From positions 372,001 through 436,000 of the forward strand of contig CAUEHT010000001.1 in assembly GCA_958510875.1 (NCBI GenBank): a DNA stretch of 64,000 bases, read 5' to 3'. Every line of letters begins with the position of its first letter. The first letter of the stretch is position 1. The notes beneath the pieces are model-generated. The model did no database searches, had not been told where the DNA came from, and saw only the letters and a program-made list of their open reading frames with translations. The stretch comes from Endomychus coccineus (lineage: Eukaryota > Arthropoda > Insecta > Coleoptera > Endomychidae). Of the stretch, positions 21,287 to 31,033 are shown in pieces. The position numbers and the translations under genes were made by a program.

Positions 21287-22486
21287 ATGGCTTCATGCTC
21301 AGCACTGTCCAAGGCGACGCCTAAGAGAACTCCTGTGCTATCTACGCCAGAAGTGGAACCGTCACTGGTGACATCTCACCTTGACATTTCCACTGCAAGT
21401 GAGGTTTCGGGCTTAGTCTCAAACTTCCTGCAGCACGCAGATGAGTTGAACAGGCTTATCTCCTTGTCGAAAGACTCCTCCTCGCGTAAGCAAGAATATT
21501 GCTCATCACTTTCTCTGATGACCAAGGGATTTATGAACTTGGTCTCCGCTTATACCCAAACTTCAATCTCCGCTAAGCTGGGAGAGAGACTCGACTCCAT
21601 TGAAGCATGTCTGGCCGCGGTCACTTCAGCGCCGGCTAAAACTTTTGCCCAAGCCACATCCTCCTCTGGTAGTCAGCCAGCTAGGACATCTATAAAGATG
21701 CCCACAGGCAAGTCCATAAGACCCAAGAAGCGCTCTGTCCTTACCCTCGTGCCAAGTGACACCAACCCGCAGGTCAAGACCTCTGCTGATGTGAGAAGAG
21801 TCCTCACTCAAGCCGTGAATCCTAGAGACTTAGGCCTCAAAGTGGACAAACTTGCTAACTTCGGACGGGCAGGAGTCAAAATTGAATTTGGCTCGGATCT
21901 GTCCAAAATCCCTCAGGACAGGCTTCTGGAGCTAGGGGTCAAAGCCTGGTCTCCGGACAAGCTTCGTCCCAGGATGGCATTATTCGGGGTCCCAACAACT
22001 CTTGATCCTAAACAGATCTTAGATTCACTCCTAGAGCAAAACTTCCTTCACCTTGCAGCCAACGAGTTGGAGTCGATAGGCAAGGAGATTGAGTTCAAAT
22101 TCAAGATTGGGCCCAAAGGCAAATCTCACACCCATTGGGTCATAGAGGTTTCGCCGCGCACTCGTAATCTTCTTCTGAGTGCAGACAAGGTGTTCATAGA
22201 GTGGACATCTTGCTTTGTCAAGGACTACGTCCGGGTTGTCCGGTGCTACAAGTGTCAGAGACTGGGTCACCCATCTAAGGACTGTAAAAGTCCTGTCCAG
22301 TGTGGAAACTGTGCTGGTCCTCACGATGCTAAGGATTGTCCAACCCCCGTAGGTGCTCCTCGCTGTTCCAATTGTGTGCGCGCGGGTTCCCAAGACGTAA
22401 CGCACAGGCCATCTTCGATGACCTGTCCTACCTACTTAAGGCGCATTGAAGCCACCATTGATAACACCGACTATGGCCTCACATAA
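21287..22486 (+). CDS. R1 ORF1 (Gag-like protein with three zinc knuckles)
   Basis: 399 residues from ATG 21287. After a Ser/Thr-rich N-terminus and a basic stretch (GKSIRPKKRSVLTLVP, about residue 143) comes the Gag-like core. Three CCHC knuckles lie at about 321-369: CYKCQRLGHPSKDC, CGNCAGPHDAKDC and CSNC. The protein binds the R1 RNA and helps carry it to the target. ORF2 starts inside its last 14 bases, the usual R1 arrangement, implying translational coupling. The frame is complete. Confidence 0.93.
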   Translation: MASCSALSKATPKRTPVLSTPEVEPSLVTSHLDISTASEVSGLVSNFLQHADELNRLISLSKDSSSRKQEYCSSLSLMTKGFMNLVSAYTQTSISAKLGERLDSIEACLAAVTSAPAKTFAQATSSSGSQPARTSIKMPTGKSIRPKKRSVLTLVPSDTNPQVKTSADVRRVLTQAVNPRDLGLKVDKLANFGRAGVKIEFGSDLSKIPQDRLLELGVKAWSPDKLRPRMALFGVPTTLDPKQILDSLLEQNFLHLAANELESIGKEIEFKFKIGPKGKSHTHWVIEVSPRTRNLLLSADKVFIEWTSCFVKDYVRVVRCYKCQRLGHPSKDCKSPVQCGNCAGPHDAKDCPTPVGAPRCSNCVRAGSQDVTHRPSSMTCPTYLRRIEATIDNTDYGLT

Positions 22487-25400
22487 TGGATTAAAGATCC
22501 ACATAGCGCAGATTAACGCTCAAAACGCGCAAATGGTGATCCCAGAGGTCCGACAGGTGGTGGAATCAATGCAAATCGACATCTTATGCCTACAGGAACC
22601 CTACAACGTATTGCGAGAGGGGCGGCGTGTCACCCCGGGGTTTGGATCTCTTCACAAATGTGCCCATCATTTGAGTGAGCAGAGGTTTTACGCATCCATT
22701 ATTGTTTTCAATCCAGAAATGGATATTCTGTTCCTGAGACAATTTTCAGACCCTCACGTATGTGTCGTACAGATCTCTCTCAAATCCTTCTCCTTCTACA
22801 TCGTCAGCATCTATTTCCAGCACGGTCTAGACATTGAACCATTTTTAGATCACCTCCATGACCTCTGCACCGCACTGGGCAATAAACATATTGTCATCTG
22901 TGCGGATGCCAACGCCAAGTCTCACATATGGCACTCTGGGGAACTGGACGCCCGTGGCAGGTCCGTTGAAGCCTTTCTAGGCACGCACGATCTTCATGTT
23001 GCTAACACGCCGGACCAGCCCTTCACTTTCAGTACCAGTAATGGCTCTAGCAACATCGACCTCACCCTCCTCTCAGGAGGTCTTCTAAGACATCTCTCTG
23101 ACTGGCGTGTACACGAGCACAAAGTAAATAGCGACCACAGGCTTATTTCTTGTTCCCTGGTCCTGGAAGAGGAATCCGCAGACGGGATAGAACCTCCGAG
23201 ATTCAAGATCCACCCATCTGATCACGACCGCCTGCTGGATGAGGCTATCCTACTCATGGACGATCTCAACAGGCTCCTCTGGAGACCTTGTATTACCTTC
23301 ATAGACGAACGAGTCAACGCTCTCTCGAATGGCGTCCTTTCTATTATGGAGAGATACCTTCGAAGGAGAAAACCTCGGCCGAGATGCAGTCCATGGTGGA
23401 GCGATGGCCTCGGAAGGCAGAAACGGTCTGTGCTTCAGGCCAGACGGAAATACCAACATGAGAATAACCCAACCGTTCGAGAGGCTCTCAGAAATCACTA
23501 CTTGACTCTGCTTGCAGAGTACAAGTATGCCATCCGTCAGGCTAAAATTGAATCTTGGAGGAATTTTGTCGAAAGTGACCTCGGAAGGGATCCCTGGGGG
23601 TTTGTATACAACCTCTCCAGCAAGAAGCTCAAACTTCCGTACACACAGTCAACTACTACGAGAGACGATAACTTATTCACCATCGATCACGGTGAAACCC
23701 TAGAGCAGGTGCTCCACCGTCTTATGCCTTCCGATCATGCCGCGGAGGATACTCCAACGCACATCCTACTACGTGAAAGGGCTCTGACGGCGACTGGCAA
23801 CATGGAGGTCGACTCCATCTTCAGCATCGATGATATCCGGAAGTGTGTCCAGGATCTTCCAAATGGGAAAGCCCCTGGGGCTGACCATATTCCTGGCACA
23901 ATACTAAAAATCTTCTGCCCCGCCATTGAGTTTTTCCTACTCAACATATTCAACGACTGCTTAAGCTTCGGCTATTTTCCGACGAGTTGGAAGCATGGCA
24001 TCCTGAGAACAATTCTGAAGGCCCCTGATAAAGATCCTTCAGAACACAAATCTCTGCGACCTATTACGCTTTTACCTGAGTTGGGTAAACTCCTAGAGCG
24101 TCTAATCCTTGCGACAATCTATAAGCATATCCCTGAGGACAGACTTCTAAGTCGGAAGCAGTTTGGCTTCCGCAGGGGCAAAAGTACTGTTGATGCTGTA
24201 TTACATTTGACTAACCAAGTCAAAAATCGTACTACGAAGTATGCCGTAGCCTTCTTCATTGACATATCCGGTGCTTTTGATAACCTGTGGTGGCCGGCTG
24301 CTATCAACGCTCTTGACCGAAAGGGGATTCCCCATAAGGTCCTAACTTTAATCAAGGACTATCTCTCTGATCGCTCAGTGGAATATGGCTCTATCCATCA
24401 TCTTTGTACAAAGTCGCTCTCTAGGGGTTGCCCGCAAGGGTCAGTGATAGGTCCCACACTTTGGAACGTTGTCCTCGACACGTTCCTTGATCAGGATCCG
24501 CCTAAAGGTTGTGATTGGGATGGGTATGCGGATGACATCGTTACGATGGTGTTTGCCGATTCTAGGCTCGAGCTCGAACGGCTTGGTGACGAATGCTTAC
24601 GTTTGCTCTCAGCGTGGACCTCTGACAATAAACTGTCCATCTCCGTCAAAAAGACGAAATACATGCTCTTTGGAACTGGGCTCTCCAGAGACCCGCTCTT
24701 CAAATTCCAAGGCAGAAACATCCGCAGGGCAAGGGAGCTAAAGTGCCTCGGCATTATAATTGACCAAAAGCTACACTTTGGAGCTCACATAGCGTACGTC
24801 AGCGCAAAGGCCAAAACCATTTTTCAGGCTCTGAAGCGGCACATACGTCTTACATATGGCACTATCTCCAAGTCACTGGAGATAATATACCACCGAGCCA
24901 TAGTGCCGCTGATGAGCTATGGAATCTTGGTTTGGGGTCATAGACTCCATCTGGTCAAACATGTCGAGTTGCTGGACTCCGCCCAAGCGAACTGTCTGCG
25001 CACCATTCTAAATCTCTATCGAACAGTCCCAAACGAGACGGCCTGTGTCCTGGCCAAAGAACCGCCTCTTCATTTTATTCTCTCTGAGATCTACTCTATG
25101 GCATCGGCCAAGAGGTTTGGGACTTGTTCTCACATTGGTAACCCTCTGTCTCTGGTAGAGTTCAGGTTCTGTTCGATCTTTACTCGTCATCTCCGGGCCC
25201 TCACTCTCACACACTGGCAAGTTCTCTGGGGCAACTCCGTGAAGGGCAGGGTGACATTCACGTTCATCCCTGATATTGAGGAGTGGCTTCCAATCGCTGT
25301 CCCGTTGCCTACACGCGAAAACCGAGCGATGTACCACCTCTTAAGTGGACATGGCAACTTTGGAAGTCACCTCTTCAGGATCGGAAAATCCCGGGATGGC

Positions 25401-25532
25401 CTTTGTGTGGAGTGTCAAGTCTTCGATGACCCTCTCCATAGGGTACTCTCTTGTCGCACATTCGATGTTGTCAGAGCTGAACTTGGTATCGCACTTGGTT
25501 GGCTCCCCACTCGTAAGCAGGACAGTAGGTAA
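22473..25532 (+). CDS. R1 ORF2: AP endonuclease, reverse transcriptase, C-terminal zinc motif
   Basis: I chose ATG 22473 (MASHNGLKIHIAQIN) because the frame upstream lacks ATG. About 1019 residues. The endonuclease shows LCLQEPY, ICADANAKSHIWHS, NIDLTLLS and SDHRLIS, so the catalytic set is complete. The RT shows FFIDISGAFDNLWW, RGCPQGSVIGPTLWN and the active site GYADDIVTMV. A C-terminal CVECQVFDDPLHRVLSC follows the RT. The endonuclease cuts 28S and the RT copies the RNA at the nick. Length and motifs fit a full-length R1 ORF2 with no breaks. Confidence 0.95.
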   Translation: MASHNGLKIHIAQINAQNAQMVIPEVRQVVESMQIDILCLQEPYNVLREGRRVTPGFGSLHKCAHHLSEQRFYASIIVFNPEMDILFLRQFSDPHVCVVQISLKSFSFYIVSIYFQHGLDIEPFLDHLHDLCTALGNKHIVICADANAKSHIWHSGELDARGRSVEAFLGTHDLHVANTPDQPFTFSTSNGSSNIDLTLLSGGLLRHLSDWRVHEHKVNSDHRLISCSLVLEEESADGIEPPRFKIHPSDHDRLLDEAILLMDDLNRLLWRPCITFIDERVNALSNGVLSIMERYLRRRKPRPRCSPWWSDGLGRQKRSVLQARRKYQHENNPTVREALRNHYLTLLAEYKYAIRQAKIESWRNFVESDLGRDPWGFVYNLSSKKLKLPYTQSTTTRDDNLFTIDHGETLEQVLHRLMPSDHAAEDTPTHILLRERALTATGNMEVDSIFSIDDIRKCVQDLPNGKAPGADHIPGTILKIFCPAIEFFLLNIFNDCLSFGYFPTSWKHGILRTILKAPDKDPSEHKSLRPITLLPELGKLLERLILATIYKHIPEDRLLSRKQFGFRRGKSTVDAVLHLTNQVKNRTTKYAVAFFIDISGAFDNLWWPAAINALDRKGIPHKVLTLIKDYLSDRSVEYGSIHHLCTKSLSRGCPQGSVIGPTLWNVVLDTFLDQDPPKGCDWDGYADDIVTMVFADSRLELERLGDECLRLLSAWTSDNKLSISVKKTKYMLFGTGLSRDPLFKFQGRNIRRARELKCLGIIIDQKLHFGAHIAYVSAKAKTIFQALKRHIRLTYGTISKSLEIIYHRAIVPLMSYGILVWGHRLHLVKHVELLDSAQANCLRTILNLYRTVPNETACVLAKEPPLHFILSEIYSMASAKRFGTCSHIGNPLSLVEFRFCSIFTRHLRALTLTHWQVLWGNSVKGRVTFTFIPDIEEWLPIAVPLPTRENRAMYHLLSGHGNFGSHLFRIGKSRDGLCVECQVFDDPLHRVLSCRTFDVVRAELGIALGWLPTRKQDSR

Positions 25533-25648
25533 CCCCTCACTTGGGGCAGACTTTCCAGAGGCTTAGCCTCCGGCCACTTCCGATCTGAGCAGACGGCTTG
25601 GCCATTCCAAGGTCATCCACAATCGCGCATGCGCAGTCATAGAAGTAT

Positions 25649-26245
25649 ATGGTTCACCAATCGATGGTCTATGGTTTGGTAATCTATGGTGCACCCGACT
25701 ATGCTCTATGGTTCATCAATCGATGGACCAGAGAAGAAGAAGTGAGAAATGATTATGAACATCGTATATCTTTTATAAATGTTCAACTCACAACTTGTAA
25801 AAGTAGATTGAAAAATTTAACCTTGGAATTATTGGATGTGAATAGTAAATATATATTAGAACGTATATATATCGAGAAATATTGTGAAAGTTCTCCTACC
25901 GCCACTACCATTTCTACAAACATAGATGCCCCCGCTAATAATCTTCTGCAAGAGTGTAGATCAGATTTATCTACATGTGTTGCAAACAATCTCGGATTGA
26001 AATTTGAATCAGATACTTGGGCATCTAAATATTATGAATGTAATAAAACGAAATCATCCAGTTTGAATATAGTTGACAAAGATAGAAGTGATGTTCTACC
26101 TGAACCTGTCCTATCTGAACCGTTAAATATTTCAATAAAAAATTTAGAGTGGAATTATATGAGCTGTTACCAAGAGCTGCATCGAACAAAAACTAAATTA
26201 TCAAATTGCATGTTGGAAGCAAAATTAATTCAACCCGCATCATGA
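25649..26245 (+). CDS. Cys-spaced coiled-coil protein of unknown function (Polinton region)
   Basis: 198 codons from ATG 25649, although the first 30 codons overlap a CTATGGTT-type repeat, so the true start may be near 25736. The product is helical and charged, with cysteines at regular spacing (TTCKSRLKNL, LLQECRSDLSTCVANNL, YMSCYQELHRTKTKLSNCM), which suggests a disulfide-linked or metal-free coiled coil. No known domain, signal peptide or membrane segment is seen. It lies between R1 and Polinton relics and is probably a cargo gene of Polinton copy 1. Function not assigned. Confidence 0.55.
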   Translation: MVHQSMVYGLVIYGAPDYALWFINRWTREEEVRNDYEHRISFINVQLTTCKSRLKNLTLELLDVNSKYILERIYIEKYCESSPTATTISTNIDAPANNLLQECRSDLSTCVANNLGLKFESDTWASKYYECNKTKSSSLNIVDKDRSDVLPEPVLSEPLNISIKNLEWNYMSCYQELHRTKTKLSNCMLEAKLIQPAS

Positions 26246-26467
26246 AAAATGATATTCAAGAAGAAATTGGATGATCATATAAATAATTTGAATTTTCTTA
26301 AAAACGTACCCAATTATACATATATTACAATCATATAACTCATACGTCTAATTATCTGAAAATAAGTAACTAAGAAAACCAAATATTATATGTTATATAA
26401 AATAATTATTATAATAAAAATATAGATAAGGCATATTTATAAGTAATATACAATATTTAATATAAAA

Positions 26468-26630
26468 CTAATCGTTTTCTTCCTCCTCCACCTCTGGAAT
26501 AGAATGATATCCCTAAGGTAACGTTTTATAATTTTCAATAATATAGCGTTTATTATCACAAGCGCTCAAAACAATTTCATTTTGCTCAATAGTGTAAATA
26601 TTATGATTATGAGATCTAATTAATTTTTGG
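26468..26630 (-). pseudogene. Polinton DNA polymerase B, C-terminal relic (inverted)
   Basis: The minus strand reads HNIYTIEQNEIVLSACDNKR, then YIIENYKTLP, a stop, and an acidic tail. This matches the end of the polymerase at 39484-43214 (LYTIEQNKIALSPFDTKR). Only about 50 residues remain. It lies on the same strand as the ATPase relic at 26893-27000, so the two come from one inverted Polinton piece. Confidence 0.75.
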
Positions 26631-26737
26631 GTTTTATTATCGAATTATCAGAATAGACTGATTCGTTAATTTTCAAAATATATAATTTTCCAGTATATTT
26701 ACAAGATTGAATAAAGTAGGTTCATATATATCGAATT

Positions 26738-26870
26738 AACCAAGAATTAAACAGTTTCAAACAGTTATTAAACAGCTTAAGAACAGCTTTTGAACAGCTT
26801 AAAACAGCTATTAAACAGCTTCTAACAGGTATTGAACAGCTCCAAACAACTATTGAATAGTTTCTCATTA
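26738..26870. repeat. Short-unit repeat AACAGCTT/TTAAACAG
   Basis: About ten imperfect copies of an 11-16 bp unit built on TTAAACAGCTT (also AACAGTT and AACAGGT) occur here. The reverse complement of the same array lies at 5760-5830. The array sits between the stops of the ATPase relic and the polymerase relic. Confidence 0.75.
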
Positions 26871-26892
26871 GTTTTTTCTTTTATAAAATAGT

Positions 26893-27000
26893 TTATAGAT
26901 GTATGAAATTATCAAAACACTTTCTATATCTTCCTTTATCAATAGCATCATCTTTAACAATACATAAAAATTCATATGGTTCCTTCCAAACAGTATGAAC
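26893..27000 (-). pseudogene. Polinton packaging-ATPase, C-terminal relic (inverted)
   Basis: The minus strand reads WKEPYEFLCIVKDDAIDKGR and YRKCFDNFIHL, then a stop, matching the end of both longer ATPases in the window. It is the partner of the relic at 5637-5747. Only about 35 codons remain. Confidence 0.75.
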
Positions 27001-27111
27001 ATATATTTTTGAATTCTCCAAAAGTCATATCAGTCCCCACGCGATCATTATATATATGCTTCAAATTTAGATCGTCTTGTGCAATAGAATACTATGAATG
27101 AGCATCTAGTT

Positions 27112-27245
27112 CTATTGAGTGACAAGTGCTCCAAAATTCAGACACGTGTTTAACACATGCTTTAATATTCAGACACGTGCTTCAACATTCAGACGTGTGC
27201 TTCAACATTTATACACGTGTTTCAACATTCGGACAAATTTAACAC
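27112..27245. repeat. Minisatellite with CACGTG palindromes
   Basis: About six imperfect units of 20 bp on the theme ACATTCAGACACGTGCTTCA occur just upstream of the ATPase gene. CACGTG is the E-box palindrome. The array lies within 100-230 bp of the ATG at 27344, so a role in transcription is possible but inferred. Confidence 0.65.
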
Positions 27246-27343
27246 GTCTTTGATACTTGCTTTTGACAGTTACATGGTAGAAGTGCTCGGACATACACAA
27301 TATAACATCATCAACTAGTATATAAACAAATGCTTCTTAACAT

Positions 27344-28069
27344 ATGTTTCAGTATGATTTCTATTCGCCTTCAGGCATGATGAAGATTGTTAAGCAAAAA
27401 GACTCGTTGAATATTATGAACTTAGGGTCAAGCATTGAGAATGTTGAACAACCACAACGTCACAGCTCTTTGCTGCCAAATACTCTACGAACAATAATCT
27501 GTGGTCCAAGTAATTGTGGGAAAACAAATGTAATGTTATCTCTATTGTTAGATGCAAACGGCTTGAAATTTGAAAACGTGTACATCTATTCAAAGTCTTT
27601 ACACCAACCAAAATACCAGTTACTGGAGGAAACATTGAAGAAAATTGCTGGGCTTGGATATTTTCCATACACTGAAAGTGATAACGTCATAGACCCCACA
27701 GAAGCGAAACCTAATTCGGTAATAATATTCGATGATGTAATGGATGAGAAACAGCAGAAAATTCGTGCTTATTTTTCAAGAGGGAGACACAACTCAATTG
27801 ATAGTTTCTATCTTTGCCAGTCTTTTGCTAAATGTCCAAAACATGGATTGCGCGACAATGCCAATTGCTTGATTATTTTCAAACAGGATGAGCTCAATTT
27901 GAAACATATATTCACCGATCATGTAAGTACCGACATGTCACTCGAAAAATTCAAAGAGATATGTAGCGTATGTTGGAAAGATAAATATGGATTCCTTATG
28001 ATAAACAAAGACTGTGATATGAACAAAGGACGTTATCGCAAAGGTTTTGATAGTTATGTATACATCTAA
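27344..28069 (+). CDS. Polinton packaging ATPase (A32/FtsK-HerA-like)
   Basis: 241 residues from ATG 27344. Walker A is GPSNCGKTN at about residue 55, Walker B is SVIIFDDVMDE near 130, and the C-terminus NKGRYRKGFDSYVYI is shared with other Polinton ATPases in the window. This family pumps DNA into capsids of Polinton-like viruses. The frame has no break and normal length. The DUF8207 gene follows 42 bp downstream on the same strand. A second copy lies at 44223-44921 (minus). Confidence 0.92.
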   Translation: MFQYDFYSPSGMMKIVKQKDSLNIMNLGSSIENVEQPQRHSSLLPNTLRTIICGPSNCGKTNVMLSLLLDANGLKFENVYIYSKSLHQPKYQLLEETLKKIAGLGYFPYTESDNVIDPTEAKPNSVIIFDDVMDEKQQKIRAYFSRGRHNSIDSFYLCQSFAKCPKHGLRDNANCLIIFKQDELNLKHIFTDHVSTDMSLEKFKEICSVCWKDKYGFLMINKDCDMNKGRYRKGFDSYVYI

Positions 28070-28111
28070 CATGTATATATACTTTCATTTGAAATAGACA
28101 ACCCGCTCAGC

Positions 28112-29176
28112 ATGGACGTGGGTGTGAGTAACATGCTAATGGAAAAACAACAATTGAAGAAAAAAATTTGGGAGTTAGCAAACGTTGTGAGGAAAAAATA
28201 TATGACTGTGAAATTGGGTAAAGCTGAAAATGATGAGATTCTAGATAATATGTTCAGGAATGTATCTAAATCCCTGGGGGAAATTGCGAAAAATGCTGAA
28301 ATAATCAAACAAAATTCGTTGATTAAACCTAAAAGTATTGTTTCTACAGCAACACAAATGGAGAACATACCAATCCAAAATATTGTAACTGAAGGGGAAG
28401 AGTTCGTATATAACCCCCAAAATACTGAGGCGGATGTGTTTACCCTCGAACCTACTATCGATCAGATTTGTGAAGAATTCAGAAAACATAAGAAAGATAA
28501 TGCAGAGGCTACAGAGGAGTTTCTGCAACAATACCCGACATTAGCACGTTATTACTTGGAAGGATTCCTATTGGATGATGATGTCAAGAAATACGATGAT
28601 AGAATGGGATTGCAATATAATTCAACTTTAGACAAATGGTTCATGGGTAATCAACCTATAGAAATTGATAGTGAGAGTAATATAATTATCAAGGGTACTC
28701 CGTTCAAGGGTACCACAGGACTGTATAATTTGATATTTTACAGAGATGTTCTACCTGATACTTACACTGTGGAAGATGGGAAAAATTACAGTCAAATGAT
28801 GGAAATGACTAGTGCCCATAGACGTAATAACGATCCAGCTGATCGAATAAGAAACATTGTAAAATACAAAAATGTACTGAAACCTTTGATTAATTCCATG
28901 AAAAAACCCAGAGCCAAAACATACACTGGAAGTGCATATATCAAAAATGATATGCTTGAATATAACGAGAAACCTATCGAATATGTTTATTGGGATGACG
29001 TTAACGAAATTGTGGATAGACTGAGACTTCTTGTTGCATCCTCGCATGCAGGTAACCATAATCATCACAACGAGATAATCTCTATAATAGAAGAATTGAT
29101 AGAGGCAGGGGTAATTGAACAAAAACCAGGTGTAAGACAAATTCATCACAGTTATAAAGATGGTTTCAATGGATAA
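28112..29176 (+). CDS. DUF8207-type Polinton protein
   Basis: 354 residues from ATG 28112. A lysine-rich helical N-terminus is followed by an acidic linker, then a core with GTPFKGTTGLYNLIFYRDVL (about 193-212) and a conserved end YVYWDDVNEIVDRLRLLVAS, then NEIISIIEELIEAGVI. From memory this core matches DUF8207, common in arthropod Polintons; role unknown, possibly a virion or DNA-associated protein. The frame is intact. Copies lie at 43495-44197 (minus) and 5903-6235. Confidence 0.8.
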   Translation: MDVGVSNMLMEKQQLKKKIWELANVVRKKYMTVKLGKAENDEILDNMFRNVSKSLGEIAKNAEIIKQNSLIKPKSIVSTATQMENIPIQNIVTEGEEFVYNPQNTEADVFTLEPTIDQICEEFRKHKKDNAEATEEFLQQYPTLARYYLEGFLLDDDVKKYDDRMGLQYNSTLDKWFMGNQPIEIDSESNIIIKGTPFKGTTGLYNLIFYRDVLPDTYTVEDGKNYSQMMEMTSAHRRNNDPADRIRNIVKYKNVLKPLINSMKKPRAKTYTGSAYIKNDMLEYNEKPIEYVYWDDVNEIVDRLRLLVASSHAGNHNHHNEIISIIEELIEAGVIEQKPGVRQIHHSYKDGFNG

Positions 29177-29203
29177 GTTTGGCAGAGCCTCCTCTTCCAT
29201 GTA

Positions 29204-29813
29204 AATATATGATACAAATGTATTTAATAATAATTTCAAACAAGTTCACGGACAAGGATTATTCCTAACGAGCGATGGAAGTTATGATATGGAAAATCGT
29301 AGATTGTGCAACGTAAAATCACCGAATGATGATGGAGATGTTGCAAATAAAGTATATGTTGATAAATTAACACACAAACTGAATCTGAAAACGGAAACCA
29401 GTCTTAAAGATACCTTCAATGTTAGGGTTGATAATTTAATCAAAGATATCAACAAGGATCTGGATGAACATAAATTAACGAATGAGAAGGTTATTCTCAA
29501 CATTGATAAACATCTGATGGACATTCAGAATAAATATAATGGAATGGGGATCTATATAAAATCAGAGTATAAAACAATCAGTGATAGTGTGAGGGAAAAC
29601 AGAAATGAATTGAAAGAGATCAATAACACATTTAACAGTGTGAACATGCGTCTAAATGACATTACTAGTAAAGTGGAGGCGTTAGAACGACGGATGACAT
29701 CTGTGGAACCTTCTAAGAAGAGACCCTCATCATCCACAACAACAAAGCAGGGCTCTGTGAAACGTATATCTCCAAATCCTGTGAATATACCCAAAAAACT
29801 AATTCTACACTAG
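29204..29813 (+). CDS. Fibre-like trimeric coiled-coil protein
   Basis: The first ATG is at 29289 (174 residues), but the frame is open from about 29204 and the upstream codons (HGQGLFLTSDG) read like protein, so the start may be lost. RRLCNVKSPNDDGDVANKVY VD resembles the NVxxPxxDxDAxxKxYVD repeat of phage and viral tail-fibre proteins (positions about 3-25). A long helical coiled coil follows (residues 30-135) and a Ser/Thr/Lys-rich tail. It may be a receptor-binding or spike protein, which is inference. It lies between DUF8207 and integrase, 18 bp before the latter. Confidence 0.55.
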
Positions 29814-29830
29814 ATTTCCACATTGATAAG

Positions 29831-30754
29831 ATGAGTAGAGAACAAGTTGTGCATGAGCTTCCTAAGCCGAGTAGGAAGAATTTCAAACGACGTAGAACGA
29901 TCATAAAAGGTTTGGATGATTTGTGGCAAATGGATCTGGCTCAAATGGGTAATTACGCTCGTGAAAATAGAGGATTCAAATACATTTTGGTTATGATCGA
30001 TTGTTTCTCGAAATTTCTATGGACACGCCCGCTGAAAACGAAATCAGCCGAAGAGGTTCGAAAAGCGGTCAGTTCTATATTGCTAGAAGGACATCGTAAG
30101 CCTAGGAATCTGCAAAGCGATCAGGGAAAAGAATTCTTCAATAAACACTTTAACGATCTAATGAAGAAACATAATATCAATCATTATAATACGTATAGTG
30201 TGAAAAAAGCAGCCATTGCTGAACGTGTCATTCGAACATTAAAAGAAGCGCGCTACAAACATTTCAGTCTTAGCGGGAAATACAAATGGCTTGATATACT
30301 TGAAGAAACCACAGAAAAATATAATAAACGTAAACATAGTACTATAAATATGGCTCCAATAAAAGTGACGAAACAGATTGAGAGCGAGATATTGAAGCGA
30401 TCCTACTCACACATCAAGTTAGCTCTGCCTCACAAATACAACGTTGGAGATGTGGTACGAATAAGTAAGGCTAAACATATTTTTGAGAAGGGATTTACGC
30501 CCAATTGGAGTACGGAATTATTTAAAATCATCAAAGTAAAAATTACCAACCCGGTCACATATCTACTAGAAGATATGACCAACGCACCAATCAGCGGCTG
30601 TTTCTAAGAGGAAGAATTACAGAAAACAAAACAACCCGATGTGTATTTAGTCGAAAAAATATTACGAAAGAGGAGGGGTCAACAGTATGTGATATGGTTG
30701 GGTCTAGATAATAATCACAACAGTTGGATCAATAATTCGGATCTCGTTCAATGA
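29831..30754 (+). pseudogene. Polinton integrase with chromodomain, one in-frame stop
   Basis: A retroviral-type rve core shows LWQMDLAQMG, LQSDQGKEFF and AERVIRTLKEARYK, giving the D, D and E catalytic residues. The product starts at ATG 29831 and lacks an N-terminal HHCC finger. A stop TAA at 30605 interrupts the frame; the same frame continues to 30754 with a chromodomain-like tail (EKILRKRRGQQYVIWLGLD, NHNSWI). Polinton integrases insert the DNA genome into host chromosomes. With only the stop, the catalytic core is still encoded. Confidence 0.9.
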
Positions 30755-31033
30755 ACCCATCATTAACCATTTGAAGATTATTAGGAACAAACAAATAGCT
30801 GCAATATTATTGACTCGAGGGTATGGTTATTATAATAGAACAAAATTCCGTGAATATGAGGGTGAATCAAGAGTGAAGATTATAATATTTGAAACATATA
30901 TTGTTAAGATTATACATAAGTCTTTTGTATTGAGAAAATTTTGAAATTAATAAAAAATATTATTTTGAGATCTTTGGTCTTTCTCCCTCCCCTCGTTAAA
31001 TAACGGTGCAATCTTGAATTTTCATCAGTCTGT

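Larger units (their letters stand above)
20839..25610 (+). mobile_element. R1 non-LTR retrotransposon (apparently intact coding region)
   Basis: It begins at the R1 site in the 28S fragment, with a 5' UTR of about 450 bp, overlapping ORF1 and ORF2 without stops, and a short 3' region to about 25610. No 28S sequence follows it; Polinton-type sequence starts at about 25620, so the downstream rDNA is missing. The target-site duplication could not be recognised on the 3' side. Intact frames in a field of broken ones suggest that the R1 copy is younger than most other elements here. Confidence 0.85.

Noticed and set aside
28751..29239. Minus-strand frame opposite the DUF8207 gene
   Set aside because: Shadow frame rich in Phe, Ile and Tyr; the plus-strand gene has a homologue in copy 2.
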